Shown: positions 9,623-18,559, numbered from the stretch's first letter. The stretch is DNA of 64,000 nt from Alicyclobacillus hesperidum (GCF_900107035.1 NZ_FNOJ01000010.1:1-64000); one strand, 5' to 3'. A program made the numbers and translations. The notes: generated by a model not told the origin, from the letters alone.

Positions 9623-12442
9623 TCATACAACAGTCCAGCGAATAGTAAACAACGGTTTCAAACGATGAGTCTGCTTCAATTGACGCTCAATATTTTCGAT
9701 TAACTCGTTGCGCTTCGCATCAATCGCATCTTGTGCTTCGTACAATTCCCGCCGTTTCTTATTTCGCTGCGTCTCTATGTCACGTTGTGCCTTCTGCGCC
9801 GCCAGCTTATCTGCGAGAGAAACCGCAGTGGTGGAAGCACGACGCAATTCTCGAATTTGCTTATCGAGGTCTTTAATTTCCTGTTCCAATCCAAACTTCA
9901 GATCATCCGCCCATCGGTCCAGCTTGGCAACTTCCTCATCAAAGAATCTCCCGTTCTTTTCCTCCACAAGATGTAGCTTCTCCTTGACGATTTTCGCTTC
10001 AAATTGCTCAACCGAGGCTGGTGGTATGGCAGAAGGATCTATCTGCCTCACCATGGCCTTTGGTTTAAATAGTTTCAGACAGGTCTCTTCGTCCACTATT
10101 CCTCCGTCATCAGTGATCCCGGAGAAAACAAGAAACTCTTCGAGTTCGAGCGATTCTACTGCCAATTCGGTGACTTGGAGCCACCCTGATTTGCCCTTTA
10201 ACGCCTGCACGGTGCTAATCAGGCCTTCATAGTCAGAATAATGAATGGCCAGTTCAGCGGGTGGCAACTCCCTCGTAACGGCCCGATCCACAAGGGCTTG
10301 GGCCAACGGATGGTCTATCCGAAAGAAGTTATCGCCATTTACCTCTGCGGCTTTCCAGTCAAGATGATAAATCCCAGACGGTGCATCATTTCCCGAGTAC
10401 CTGAACCGTGGTGTCGAGTCATCGAACAACGCATCATTTGCGAGTTCTACTTTAGCAAGTGACAGCAGGTATTGTTGCTGTTCCGACAACCGTTCGGTCG
10501 CTTGCCCCTCATACACCTTGAGTCGGGCATGTACATCCTCATCGAAATTGTCCAGTAGCGCCCGCCGGGTTTCAGTCAAACGGCTTTCAATCGACGACTC
10601 CAATTCCTTTTGCAGGGCGTCAAAGGCAGCATTGATTTCCTCGACCGTTCGGCACTCTTGGTACACTTGAGCGATTCTCTTTTCGAGGTCGACTCCAGAT
10701 TCCAGCGCTCCAAGGACTTCATCGCTGGCGCCAAAAATCCCACTAAACAACTGAAATTTTTCCGCCAATAATTCGTATACCCGTTGATCGGCTTCGTTTC
10801 TCTTGTTCAAAAAGTTTACAACAACTACATCATGTTTCTGTCCATACCGGTGACAACGGCCAATTCGTTGTTCAACACGCTGCGGGTTCCACGGCAGGTC
10901 GTAATTGACAATTAATGAACAAAACTGGAGATTCACACCTTCAGCAGCGGACTCCGTGGCGATGAGGATGGTCGCTCTATCCCGAAATTCCTCGATGAGT
11001 GCCGCACGAATGTCTGCGCTCCGGGACCCGGTGATGACGGATTCACCCTCGTGTCGCTTCAACCACTCTTGGTATATGTGTGTCGACAGGGGATCGTTGT
11101 TCATCCCGTTGAAGAGTACGATTTTGCCTTCATAGCCGTTATCCGTCAGGAGTTGGAACAGGTATTGCTGCGTACGTCGAGATTCTGTAAAGATGACCGC
11201 TTTCTCCCTCGCACCAAGGGATTTTGCCTTATCCATCGCTTTGTCCAGCACAGTGAGAAGCGCATCGCCCTTCGCATTGTTCCGGATGCTTTCTGCCAAA
11301 TCAGCGTACCGTCGTAAAAGCGATAACTCCTCCGCCAGAAGTTGCGGATCGACACGTTCTTCCTCCGTTGTGTCATCCCATTCATCTTCCAGTTCATCCA
11401 TTCCCTCGTAGTCATCTGCCACTTCTTCAACGTTTATCGGCTGAAGATTTTCCAGGCGCCGGATGAGACCACGAAGCGTTCCCGCAATCGCAAAAGTCGA
11501 TGACGCAAGCAGTTTGCGCAATACAAGCGTCATCAGGCTACGTTGACTGGCTGGCAATGCCAAGAGGACTTCTCGGCGGAGGTATTCTGTTACCTCTTCA
11601 TAGAGCCGGTGTTCATCATCACTTGGAGTAAACTCCTGTGTGATAGGGATCCGGTTCGTGTACCGTATATATTCCAGCACTTGTTTCCGCAGGGTTCGAG
11701 TGCAAATAGGAGCCAACCTTTCCCGCAATAGCTGATTTCTGTCCTCCGACGATTGTCTCGTAAACTGTGCCTGAAACGATTTGTCATCTCCAAAGACATT
11801 CGGATCCACGATACTGACAAGCCCATAAAGCTCCATCAGACTATTTTGCAGCGGCGTAGCCGTAAGCAAAAGCTTTTTCGTACGGGCCAACGTCGCCTGA
11901 ATGTTCTTCGCTAATTTGTTGGTGGACTTGTATACGTTCCGCAGGCGGTGGGCTTCATCCAGAACTGCAAGATCCCAAGATACCTGTGATATAAATTCCG
12001 ACTTTGCGGCCGCAAAGTGATATGAGCAGATGACTACCTGATTGCGCAGATCAAACGGGTTCGAATGGCCTTGACGCAACAGGCTGTTGAAAGACTTCGC
12101 TTCCAGGATGACAGACGGCAGATGGAATTTCTCCTCCAGCTCCATCGCCCACTGCTTACGCAATGTGGCTGGAACGACGACAATCAGCTTTCGACGGCGC
12201 TCCGCCCAGCGCTGTGATAACACCAGACCTGCTTCAATCGTCTTGCCGAGCCCAACTTCGTCGGCGAGAATGGCGCCTTGTGACAGTGGTGACCGCAATG
12301 CAAATAAAGCCGCATCTATCTGATGAGGGTTCACATCCACCCTTGCGTTTGCAGCGGCTCTTGTGATTCTATCAAAGTCGTCTGTAGCAGCACGCATCGT
12401 TAGCAGATGCGCCCATAGTTTTGAATGATATGGCGTCGACAT
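9623..12442 (-). CDS. SNF2-family helicase, DrmD/RapA-like
   Basis: 939 residues. Motifs are Walker A DEVGLGKT (61-68), DEAH (162-165), TATP (194-197), and the SNF2 late motif with QRIGRCHRYGQ near residue 550. The C-terminal third is charged and coiled-coil (about 850-930). Similar SNF2 helicases head class 1 DISARM cassettes (drmD next to the methylase drmMI) and other helicase-methylase-ATPase defence loci. It has no nuclease motif that I can see. ATG at 12442 has GAGGGA upstream. It is the first gene of the operon, and the right-hand 28-base repeat lies in its upstream region. Confidence 0.88.
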   Translation of the reverse strand: MSTPYHSKLWAHLLTMRAATDDFDRITRAAANARVDVNPHQIDAALFALRSPLSQGAILADEVGLGKTIEAGLVLSQRWAERRRKLIVVVPATLRKQWAMELEEKFHLPSVILEAKSFNSLLRQGHSNPFDLRNQVVICSYHFAAAKSEFISQVSWDLAVLDEAHRLRNVYKSTNKLAKNIQATLARTKKLLLTATPLQNSLMELYGLVSIVDPNVFGDDKSFQAQFTRQSSEDRNQLLRERLAPICTRTLRKQVLEYIRYTNRIPITQEFTPSDDEHRLYEEVTEYLRREVLLALPASQRSLMTLVLRKLLASSTFAIAGTLRGLIRRLENLQPINVEEVADDYEGMDELEDEWDDTTEEERVDPQLLAEELSLLRRYADLAESIRNNAKGDALLTVLDKAMDKAKSLGAREKAVIFTESRRTQQYLFQLLTDNGYEGKIVLFNGMNNDPLSTHIYQEWLKRHEGESVITGSRSADIRAALIEEFRDRATILIATESAAEGVNLQFCSLIVNYDLPWNPQRVEQRIGRCHRYGQKHDVVVVNFLNKRNEADQRVYELLAEKFQLFSGIFGASDEVLGALESGVDLEKRIAQVYQECRTVEEINAAFDALQKELESSIESRLTETRRALLDNFDEDVHARLKVYEGQATERLSEQQQYLLSLAKVELANDALFDDSTPRFRYSGNDAPSGIYHLDWKAAEVNGDNFFRIDHPLAQALVDRAVTRELPPAELAIHYSDYEGLISTVQALKGKSGWLQVTELAVESLELEEFLVFSGITDDGGIVDEETCLKLFKPKAMVRQIDPSAIPPASVEQFEAKIVKEKLHLVEEKNGRFFDEEVAKLDRWADDLKFGLEQEIKDLDKQIRELRRASTTAVSLADKLAAQKAQRDIETQRNKKRRELYEAQDAIDAKRNELIENIERQLKQTHRLKPLFTIRWTVV

Positions 12443-12865
12443 TGCATTTTCCCTCTCAAATGAAGATCCCGTATAGTTTGCCTTCTTACATTTTACTACA
12501 GGCTACCAAAATCTACGATAGTGATGGATGGTACACAGGACAAGCATCCCTAAAATGAGAGGCTATGAGGAGAGCATCCCGCCTCATCTATGAAGAGGGA
12601 TTTTTCTTTCTTATTTCCCCTAGTCCTCTTAAGCCCCGATTTCTGCATTGGAGGCAGCCCTCGGAAAACCGCAGCAGACATGAATTTTGAAAGGGATTCT
12701 CAGATGGCATGTAAACACGGATTGTCCAGTAACCATCGGACTTTTGTATCCGATTCTTTATTACCCCTACTCCTCAATACCGGTCCAAACAACTTTCGGG
12801 CCTGACACTTGCATCATCCATTTGAGGCTTGATAGGTTTTCCCTCAATCAAAAGGGGGGATGAAA
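12443..12865. other. Divergent intergenic region between defence and primase genes
   Basis: About 420 bases without a credible gene. It holds the right 28-base repeat (12493-12520). At 12565-12587 ATGAGG pairs with CCTCAT, and an alternative pairing of ATCCC with GGGAT just before TTTTTC near 12600 would form a weak terminator on the plus strand. This could be an attenuator, but the stems are short. Confidence 0.4.
12493..12520 (+). repeat. Right copy of 28-bp direct repeat flanking the defence block
   Basis: Same orientation as 134-161 with 24 of 28 matching positions by eye. It lies just upstream of the SNF2 helicase start, between that gene and the primase gene. Confidence 0.5.
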
Positions 12866-14650
12866 ATGTACGCCAAAGCCTTAACTATATTACAAGCGCA
12901 GGACCGGATGCTTCCTGTGTTGAAGGGGCCACCAGTACAGTGTGCTCTGTGTGGACGTGTTTTTGACCGGATCACACCTGGGCACCTCAAAACGCATGAA
13001 CAATATTTGCGCTCCAAAAGAGGGGTGAAATGGTTTCGGCCAAAACCAGAACGTAAGGAAGAGAACGACGACGCAGAAGCACATTTCTCGCCAGATAACG
13101 AGCACGAGCCGAGTCCGTGGAAATCACGTCCCGAGACGTTCATGGAAACGTACCAGCGCTTATTCGGTTCAAAGGATCGGCTTACTGCTTGCATCAAGAA
13201 GTTGTTTGATCTATATCAACCGCATCGAGGCAAGTGGTTGCTCATGGACAAGCCCGTATTGCCCATGTACGCCACGTGGTATCAAGTGTCGGACAATGAC
13301 CCAGCTTTCAAACCGAATCGGTTGTGCGTGAGTATCTTGAAGGAACATTTAACGCTGAAGTGTACTGTGGGGGTTTTTTCTAAGAGTCAGTACGAGACGC
13401 ACTTTTTGTCATGGGATATCGATGCGATGCGATTGTATGACAATCCTTTATGGGACGCTGCTCTGGAAGCTCGAAGGGCTGCAACGGCTATCTCCGAGCT
13501 CCTTAGGAAATGGGGGCTTCACCCTCACATCATCATCAGTGGGAGAAAAGGTTATCATGTGACGGTCTACTTTAGGCGTGGAGTCTCAATCAAAATTGCA
13601 ATGCAATTGTTTCAGGCTGTGCTCCAACATCGAGAAGGTCCGCAAATTGGAACAGGTCTTAAAGTAGAATGCTTGCCGATTCAGCGTGGAAACAAGCTGC
13701 CACTCGGAATCAACTGGAGTGCCGAAAGGTATTGCGGTTTCGTGGATCCCTATACCCTGGATCCAATTGCAAACCCGTATGAGTATCTCTTGAACATCGT
13801 TCCTGACGACCCTACGGTTCTGTACGAAATTGAGGATGAAGGGTTGAGCCAACGACAACACAAGCGCAAGCGCAAGCGCACTGTCATTTTGGAGAAATCC
13901 TGGAGCGAGGATCAAACAGAAGCGGCATTCAAATTGGGAGTCATTGCACCAAGCACACGGCATGATACGCTTGTCCGGGTTGCAGCGTATATTCGAAACA
14001 CACCGTCGCTTTGCCCCGATTCCCTCGCTGAGTTCATCGATGTTCTGATATCATGGTCTCGTAAGCAATACGAACAACATCGAGAGAACATTGGAACGAC
14101 TTGGACGGAACACATGAGAGACGTGCATCGAGTGGCAAAATATGCGTGGACACATCCTTTGACTTCTGGCGTACCGAGAGTCATAAAAGTGACGGCGGCT
14201 ATTGTACACTGGATTCGTGGCCAAACTACAGTGCTTGCCGAACAGCAAGTGATGTTCGCTGCGTGGTTCCAAATGTCGAATGTAGGGGGATGCTTCCATC
14301 TGGGATATGAACAGGTGCGGGACATGACCCATTTAGCGAAGGATAGTCTAGATCGGGCTATGAAGGGGCTTCGAGACAAGGGTATTTTGGTTGTTCAGGA
14401 AGAATATTTTAATGGAAGAGACGGTATTTTTCCGTCAAAAACGAGAAAATATTGTTTCGGCAACCCGCCTGGAAAGTCCTCACATCAAGCCGTTCTCTTG
14501 ATTTTGACCAAGGAACAATGGGACCCAACCTTGTGGTTCCGCCTGTTAGTCTCACTTTTCACTAAGGAACAGTTGAAGAACTGGTATCCTTTCGCTTACC
14601 ATCGCATCTGCCGGGTTGAGCCAATTCTTCTCGGGCGCTCCACCGCTTGA
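12866..14650 (+). CDS. Archaeo-eukaryotic-type primase with N-terminal zinc finger
   Basis: About 594 residues. Near residue 26 is a Ros/MucR-like zinc finger (CALCG, then HLKTHE), a likely DNA-binding module. The middle has the three marks of the AEP primase superfamily: motif I SWDID near 182, motif II SGRKGYH near 225, and a motif III region ending KLPLGIN near 278, as in phage, plasmid and TOTE-type primases. A short KRKRKR stretch near 338 precedes a helical C-terminus that may be winged-helix. The first ATG (12860) touches the ribosome site AAAGGGGGG, so the second ATG at 12866 is the better start. It probably initiates element replication. No helicase domain is visible. Confidence 0.75.
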   Translation: MYAKALTILQAQDRMLPVLKGPPVQCALCGRVFDRITPGHLKTHEQYLRSKRGVKWFRPKPERKEENDDAEAHFSPDNEHEPSPWKSRPETFMETYQRLFGSKDRLTACIKKLFDLYQPHRGKWLLMDKPVLPMYATWYQVSDNDPAFKPNRLCVSILKEHLTLKCTVGVFSKSQYETHFLSWDIDAMRLYDNPLWDAALEARRAATAISELLRKWGLHPHIIISGRKGYHVTVYFRRGVSIKIAMQLFQAVLQHREGPQIGTGLKVECLPIQRGNKLPLGINWSAERYCGFVDPYTLDPIANPYEYLLNIVPDDPTVLYEIEDEGLSQRQHKRKRKRTVILEKSWSEDQTEAAFKLGVIAPSTRHDTLVRVAAYIRNTPSLCPDSLAEFIDVLISWSRKQYEQHRENIGTTWTEHMRDVHRVAKYAWTHPLTSGVPRVIKVTAAIVHWIRGQTTVLAEQQVMFAAWFQMSNVGGCFHLGYEQVRDMTHLAKDSLDRAMKGLRDKGILVVQEEYFNGRDGIFPSKTRKYCFGNPPGKSSHQAVLLILTKEQWDPTLWFRLLVSLFTKEQLKNWYPFAYHRICRVEPILLGRSTA

Positions 14651-14671
14651 GTGATTCACACACCCTATGTA

Positions 14672-14695
14672 GAAGAAACGCATCTGCGTTTCTTC
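14672..14695. terminator. Strong inverted repeat after primase gene
   Basis: GAAGAAACGCA and TGCGTTTCTTC form an 11-bp perfect arm pair with almost no loop, 22 bases after the primase stop. Neither side has a clear U-tract, so it may be a weak bidirectional terminator between the primase and the convergent recombinase gene, or a protein-binding site. Confidence 0.5.
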
Positions 14696-14725
14696 CATAC
14701 ATCCAAGCGAACTCCCCCCATCCTG

Positions 14726-14936
14726 ATTCGGTTTTTTACCCACCAGTCATATTTTATGTTCGGCTTTGCACCCGTCTAGGGATACCTCGACGTGTAAATA
14801 ACCGAATGAAACCCGTGAAAATACCGCACTACTGCGGGATATCCCTCCTTTAACTCGGATAGCTGGTCATGCTCCCTGCTGTTCATTCGGTTTTTCACCC
14901 ACAGTGTCTGCATCAAATTCGGTTAAGCACCCAATG
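14726..14936. repeat. Cluster of five related 19-bp repeats with 32-bp phasing
   Basis: Copies start at 14726, 14758, 14885 and 14917 on the plus strand, and one inverted copy spans 14791-14807. The shared pattern is ATTCGG, four to six mixed T-rich bases, then ACCC. Starts within each pair are exactly 32 bases apart, near three helical turns. The last two copies lie inside the 3' end of the recombinase gene. They look like binding sites for a recombinase or replication protein, for example part of an attachment or origin region. Confidence 0.6.
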
Positions 14937-16420
14937 CTTTTTGCCAGGTTCACAAACGGCGACAAACGGAAGCAGATTGATACCTTGGCTACGGTTGTAA
15001 AATCCACATCCACCTGCTGGATGACGAAGAAACAAAATGTGCGACGCTCGGTATCGCTTAAAAGGTTTACCCAGTCGGTTTCCATGAATCTTGCTATCCA
15101 ATCATCGAACGTAGAATTTTGAGAAAGTGCCGATACCTCCTCCAAAAGAGAAATCGACCTCTGGACTTTTTCCTTGGAAGCAGTCTCCCGCAACGAAATA
15201 AGTTGTTCCCACTTCTCTGCATACGGCGTTGAAGTAGATAACGTTGCCCGCTGATATCTCGCCTCCTCGAGTTCGGCATTTGCATTTCGTTGCGCCACAA
15301 GGATCTCCTTTTTCCACCGAACAAGTGTGTTTCGTGCCTGGCTTTTGAAAAGACTGATTCGTCCGGGCCATTCTCGAGCGATCTGTTTCAAGACGACCTC
15401 ATCAAGCTTGGATGTTGCGATTTTCTGCCCACACGATGGACATACATAATGAACGTATCTCTTTGAAGAGCGAGCAGGTGTGCTGTCCTTGACAAGCAAA
15501 CCAACGCCGCACTTTTTGCAGTGAGCCAATCCTTGAAGAAGGTTTGGTGTGTTAAATTTCATCCCGGTTTCCTTTTTGACGGTTCGCAGTTCGTGAACAA
15601 TATCCCAGAGCGGTCTGGGAACAATGGCATCAATTTGCCCTTCAAACAAATCGTACTGTCCAATCGGTTTCCGAGCGCTATTTGAATAGCCTTTGCGCCG
15701 GTTCCACGCAAGGTTTCCGCAATAAACTGGATTATTCAAAACCACATCAATGGTGCTCGTACGCCACTCACCCGACCTCGGGGAGGGGATTCCAGCTTTA
15801 TTCAAGATGACGGCGATCTGAGCGTCTGCATATCCCCATGAGGCGAGATAGAAAATGAACAGGGCCACGCCGGCGGTCTCGCCAGGAACCAGCACACCGT
15901 TGTGCCATTGATATCCATATGGCGCAGGCGCACCCGGTCGTCGAGGACCTCGAGGATCATGAAGCAACATACTTTGTGCGTCAATGGCACGAGTGGATTT
16001 TACGGTCGAATCATATTGCGCCATCAAGAGCTGTGCCTGCACTACCGGTGACTTTGGATCCCACAAACCTGTCGTTGCATTGAAAAATTCGCATTGTGGT
16101 TTTCGCTCTTTAATTGGATTGAAAACCTGCAATACGAAGTCCGACATTTGCCGACTTACACGACTTTCATCATAAAAGAAGACTCCGTTCACGGCGTCAT
16201 GTTCTAGCACAGTTGTCAGAAGCGCCTTCATGGCATCTCGCTTGAGCGCCGGTTTTCGATATGCACTCACTGCGTCATCGATAAACCATTCGATGATTTC
16301 GTATCCGTTCAACTCTGCGCACCGCAAGACCTGACTACGTTGAATTTCTAACGAGTGGTTTTGCCGCTGCCGCTCGCTTGATCGACGCAAATACGCAACC
16401 CCGTTACGCCGTTGCTTCAT
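14867..16420 (-). CDS. Large serine recombinase, second of tandem pair (CcrB-like position)
   Basis: About 517 residues. The catalytic domain opens with YLRRSSERQ near residue 8, supplying the nucleophilic Ser. The recombinase domain follows, then a zinc ribbon (CKKCG near 308 and CPSCG near 333), a coiled-coil part (about 370-440) and a short tail. ATG at 16420 has GGAGGTGA upstream. It overlaps the preceding recombinase gene by 17 bases, so the two are translationally coupled. Tandem large serine recombinases of roughly 450 and 540 residues are the hallmark of SCC elements, where both act together in excision and insertion. Whether these two pair functionally is inference. Confidence 0.85.
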   Translation of the reverse strand: MKQRRNGVAYLRRSSERQRQNHSLEIQRSQVLRCAELNGYEIIEWFIDDAVSAYRKPALKRDAMKALLTTVLEHDAVNGVFFYDESRVSRQMSDFVLQVFNPIKERKPQCEFFNATTGLWDPKSPVVQAQLLMAQYDSTVKSTRAIDAQSMLLHDPRGPRRPGAPAPYGYQWHNGVLVPGETAGVALFIFYLASWGYADAQIAVILNKAGIPSPRSGEWRTSTIDVVLNNPVYCGNLAWNRRKGYSNSARKPIGQYDLFEGQIDAIVPRPLWDIVHELRTVKKETGMKFNTPNLLQGLAHCKKCGVGLLVKDSTPARSSKRYVHYVCPSCGQKIATSKLDEVVLKQIAREWPGRISLFKSQARNTLVRWKKEILVAQRNANAELEEARYQRATLSTSTPYAEKWEQLISLRETASKEKVQRSISLLEEVSALSQNSTFDDWIARFMETDWVNLLSDTERRTFCFFVIQQVDVDFTTVAKVSICFRLSPFVNLAKSIGCLTEFDADTVGEKPNEQQGA

Positions 16421-17813
16421 GACTTTCACCTCCGTTTCGCAAAAACTTGCCATAATACGCTAGAAAGTCAATTCGTTCCGGGAAGACGATGACTCTACTG
16501 AATAACAGTGAAGCGAGGGATCGTACCGCACCTTTATCCTGCATTCTTGTCACCAGCGTGTGTTGTACCAAATCAATAAGTCCCCTAACATCCAGCGAAT
16601 AACCAGCCTGAAGCTGCCGAATCTTGTCAGACAAAGATGAACTTTGTTCCTCGAGCGACTCAATCTCTTGCAGTGCCAGTTCGGCCACTCTATTGTTGAC
16701 ACCTGGTTCGAAGCGCCGTGCAAAAGCCAGGGACTTATCTTCGTATTCTTTTATCACCCTAGCCCTCTCGGATTCGAGCCTACGAACGTGCCTCCGGATG
16801 AATTCGGAGCATGTTTGGTGGAACGCCTCAACATCGAGGTTTGTAATCCGTTTTGAAATTTGCTCCATGACAACGGCATTGAGCAACGAGATATCAATAA
16901 CATTTACCCGATGTCCTCCACGGCGACACTCGTAACGAGGCTCATAACTGATTGACGATTTCTGCGCCATTGGAGACCCGCACAGGCCACAAATCGGTTG
17001 CATGATTCCCTCAATTGCATTGTCCAACGCTCTACCAGTCCATTGTGCAAGGTTTGAGATGCTAACTTGTACGGCCTTGAATGTTTGCAACGATGTGATG
17101 GGTTCAACGTGTGGGAGCGCATGATAAGTCCCAAACCGCTGGACATGACCTGCATAGAACGGCGTCTGAAGCACCTTTAGCATCTGCGCCTCGGTGCGAT
17201 GCAAAATTCTGCGGTGAGACTCGAACTTCAGCATGAATTCATCGAATCCCCGTACCGACGAAATATCGTCAAACAGCTCAGCTATGCCATCCGCACGCTT
17301 GGAATCCCTGTAGTAACGAACAAATCCATCGTCTCCCCGGATACGTTTGTATCCGAAGAGTTGTGCCGGATATTCTTTCACCGCATCCGATACCCTTCGC
17401 TGTATGGCCTGCGCCTCGTACGCCGCAGCAATGTCGGAAATACCTTCCACCAAGATGTTTCCGTCGAAAGTCCTTGCCGAAGCGGCGGTGAAGACGACCT
17501 CCACTTTACGGGAAATCAGCAGCTTCGCAATCTCCACGTACTCATAGGCATCCCGTGCCAGCCGATCTCGCTCATAACAGATCAGTGTTCCGATCTGACC
17601 ACCACGAATGAGAGCCAACATGCGTTGTAGCTCTTGCCGTTTAGCCATCGGGACCTTCGCTGCTGACACTCCGTGATCGACAAAAGTGAGCAGCCGGTCC
17701 GGTGGTACTTGCCGCAAGATGGGTTCAGCAGCGGAATGCTGCATCCTTTCATCTTGTGCATCTGTACTCACTCGGACATAAAAGGCACAATACTTGCCAC
17801 CCTCCAGATTCAT
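16404..17813 (-). CDS. Large serine recombinase, first of tandem pair (CcrA-like position)
   Basis: 469 residues. The catalytic domain starts YVRVSTDAQ near residue 13 and has the DRLAR motif near 83. The central recombinase domain is shorter than usual, followed by a zinc-ribbon-like CGLCG near 275 and a Cys-Arg-rich second half near 293, then coiled coil (about 330-395). ATG at 17813 follows GAGGAGGTG and lies 3 bases after the stop of a small gene. The length and position match CcrA-type proteins, which need their partner for activity. I do not claim orthology. Confidence 0.85.
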   Translation of the reverse strand: MNLEGGKYCAFYVRVSTDAQDERMQHSAAEPILRQVPPDRLLTFVDHGVSAAKVPMAKRQELQRMLALIRGGQIGTLICYERDRLARDAYEYVEIAKLLISRKVEVVFTAASARTFDGNILVEGISDIAAAYEAQAIQRRVSDAVKEYPAQLFGYKRIRGDDGFVRYYRDSKRADGIAELFDDISSVRGFDEFMLKFESHRRILHRTEAQMLKVLQTPFYAGHVQRFGTYHALPHVEPITSLQTFKAVQVSISNLAQWTGRALDNAIEGIMQPICGLCGSPMAQKSSISYEPRYECRRGGHRVNVIDISLLNAVVMEQISKRITNLDVEAFHQTCSEFIRRHVRRLESERARVIKEYEDKSLAFARRFEPGVNNRVAELALQEIESLEEQSSSLSDKIRQLQAGYSLDVRGLIDLVQHTLVTRMQDKGAVRSLASLLFSRVIVFPERIDFLAYYGKFLRNGGESHEATA

Positions 17814-17816
17814 AAC

Positions 17817-18002
17817 TTACACCTCCTCACCAGACATTGGGTCACCCTCTTGAACCCTGGTGCTCATGAGGAAGTTTGCGACATCTTTGGGCGCAAGCTC
17901 AAGTTTTACAATCAGGAGGTGCTCTACGAGCCGCTGTATCCACTCGTCTGCCAAGGAATTTTCATTTTCATACTCCACTCGTACAACACGCACGTCAGTC
18001 AT
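17817..18002 (-). CDS. Small acidic protein upstream of recombinase pair
   Basis: 61 residues. No family recognised. ATG at 18002 has GGAGGTG at ideal distance and the stop is 3 bases before the next recombinase start, so it is a real operon member. It is acidic and predicted mostly helical. A comparable small gene sits directly upstream of the third recombinase (19286-19453), so a role as recombination accessory or directionality factor is possible but unproven. Confidence 0.6.
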   Translation of the reverse strand: MTDVRVVRVEYENENSLADEWIQRLVEHLLIVKLELAPKDVANFLMSTRVQEGDPMSGEEV

Positions 18003-18187
18003 ATGTACACCTCCGGGAATCTAGCATTTCTCCTAGAATTCCCGATTTGGAAACTGGCTAAACGTGTGCATTCATCTGTGTCGTGAGAATTTGTGGGACC
18101 CCTTCATTGGAACCTGGCATCTCAAGAAAGAGTGACAACTGCACATTTACGTCGTCGTGACGAGGGACGATGATCACCTCCGCTTCA

Positions 18188-18355
18188 CTACCTGGCATCT
18201 TCAGATCCTGGAGTATCTGTATCATCCATAATCACCTCTGCTACTCTCGGATTTTTCAAAACGAATTGATCGATGACAAACTTCGACACCCCTGAAGCAC
18301 GTGCCGCCTCGACCAAATTTGTCCACCACTGGTCTCCCAGTTTCGTCTCATGCAT
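18188..18355 (-). CDS. SinI-like anti-repressor domain protein
   Basis: 55 residues from the ATG at 18355, which follows AAGGGGGTGAT; an upstream ATG at 18382 lacks such a site. The segment LGDQWW..LVEAARASGVS..VIDQFVLKN resembles the SinI dimerisation helix pair, which has an EW, EA, G-S and F-L pattern. SinI proteins bind and disable SinR-type repressors. No SinR-like repressor is visible in the window, so its partner may be host-encoded or lie outside. The resemblance is by motif only. Confidence 0.5.
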   Translation of the reverse strand: MHETKLGDQWWTNLVEAARASGVSKFVIDQFVLKNPRVAEVIMDDTDTPGSEDAR

Positions 18356-18438
18356 GACATCACCCCCTTCAACTGATGCCATATCATCGAATCTTTGTGA
18401 GATGTTGCAAGTCTTCCAAAATCATTTGCAGTTTACGT

Positions 18439-18559
18439 GTCGTAATTTTGGACTTTTGGCCCGTTCGCCTTGTAAGGTATCCCCATCAACAGCACTAAAT
18501 CTTGTTCCGCCGGGGTCATGTGGGGATTCCTAAAAATGTACGATGTTGTAAATTTGGAC
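18439..18559. promoter_or_regulatory. Operator-like direct repeats in divergent region
   Basis: GTCGTAATTTTGGAC at 18439-18453 recurs as GTTGTAAATTTGGAC at 18545-18559, matching 13 of 15. Both lie between the SinI-like gene and the small recombinase-domain gene, which face away from each other, so they could be repressor sites controlling both. Confidence 0.4.

Noticed and set aside
12590-12805. 71-residue frame between the defence and primase genes
   Set aside because: No ribosome site and no similarity to a known small protein; the composition looks noncoding.
14726-14936. CRISPR array
   Set aside because: Repeats are short, imperfect, few and one is inverted, with no cas genes. They look like protein-binding sites.
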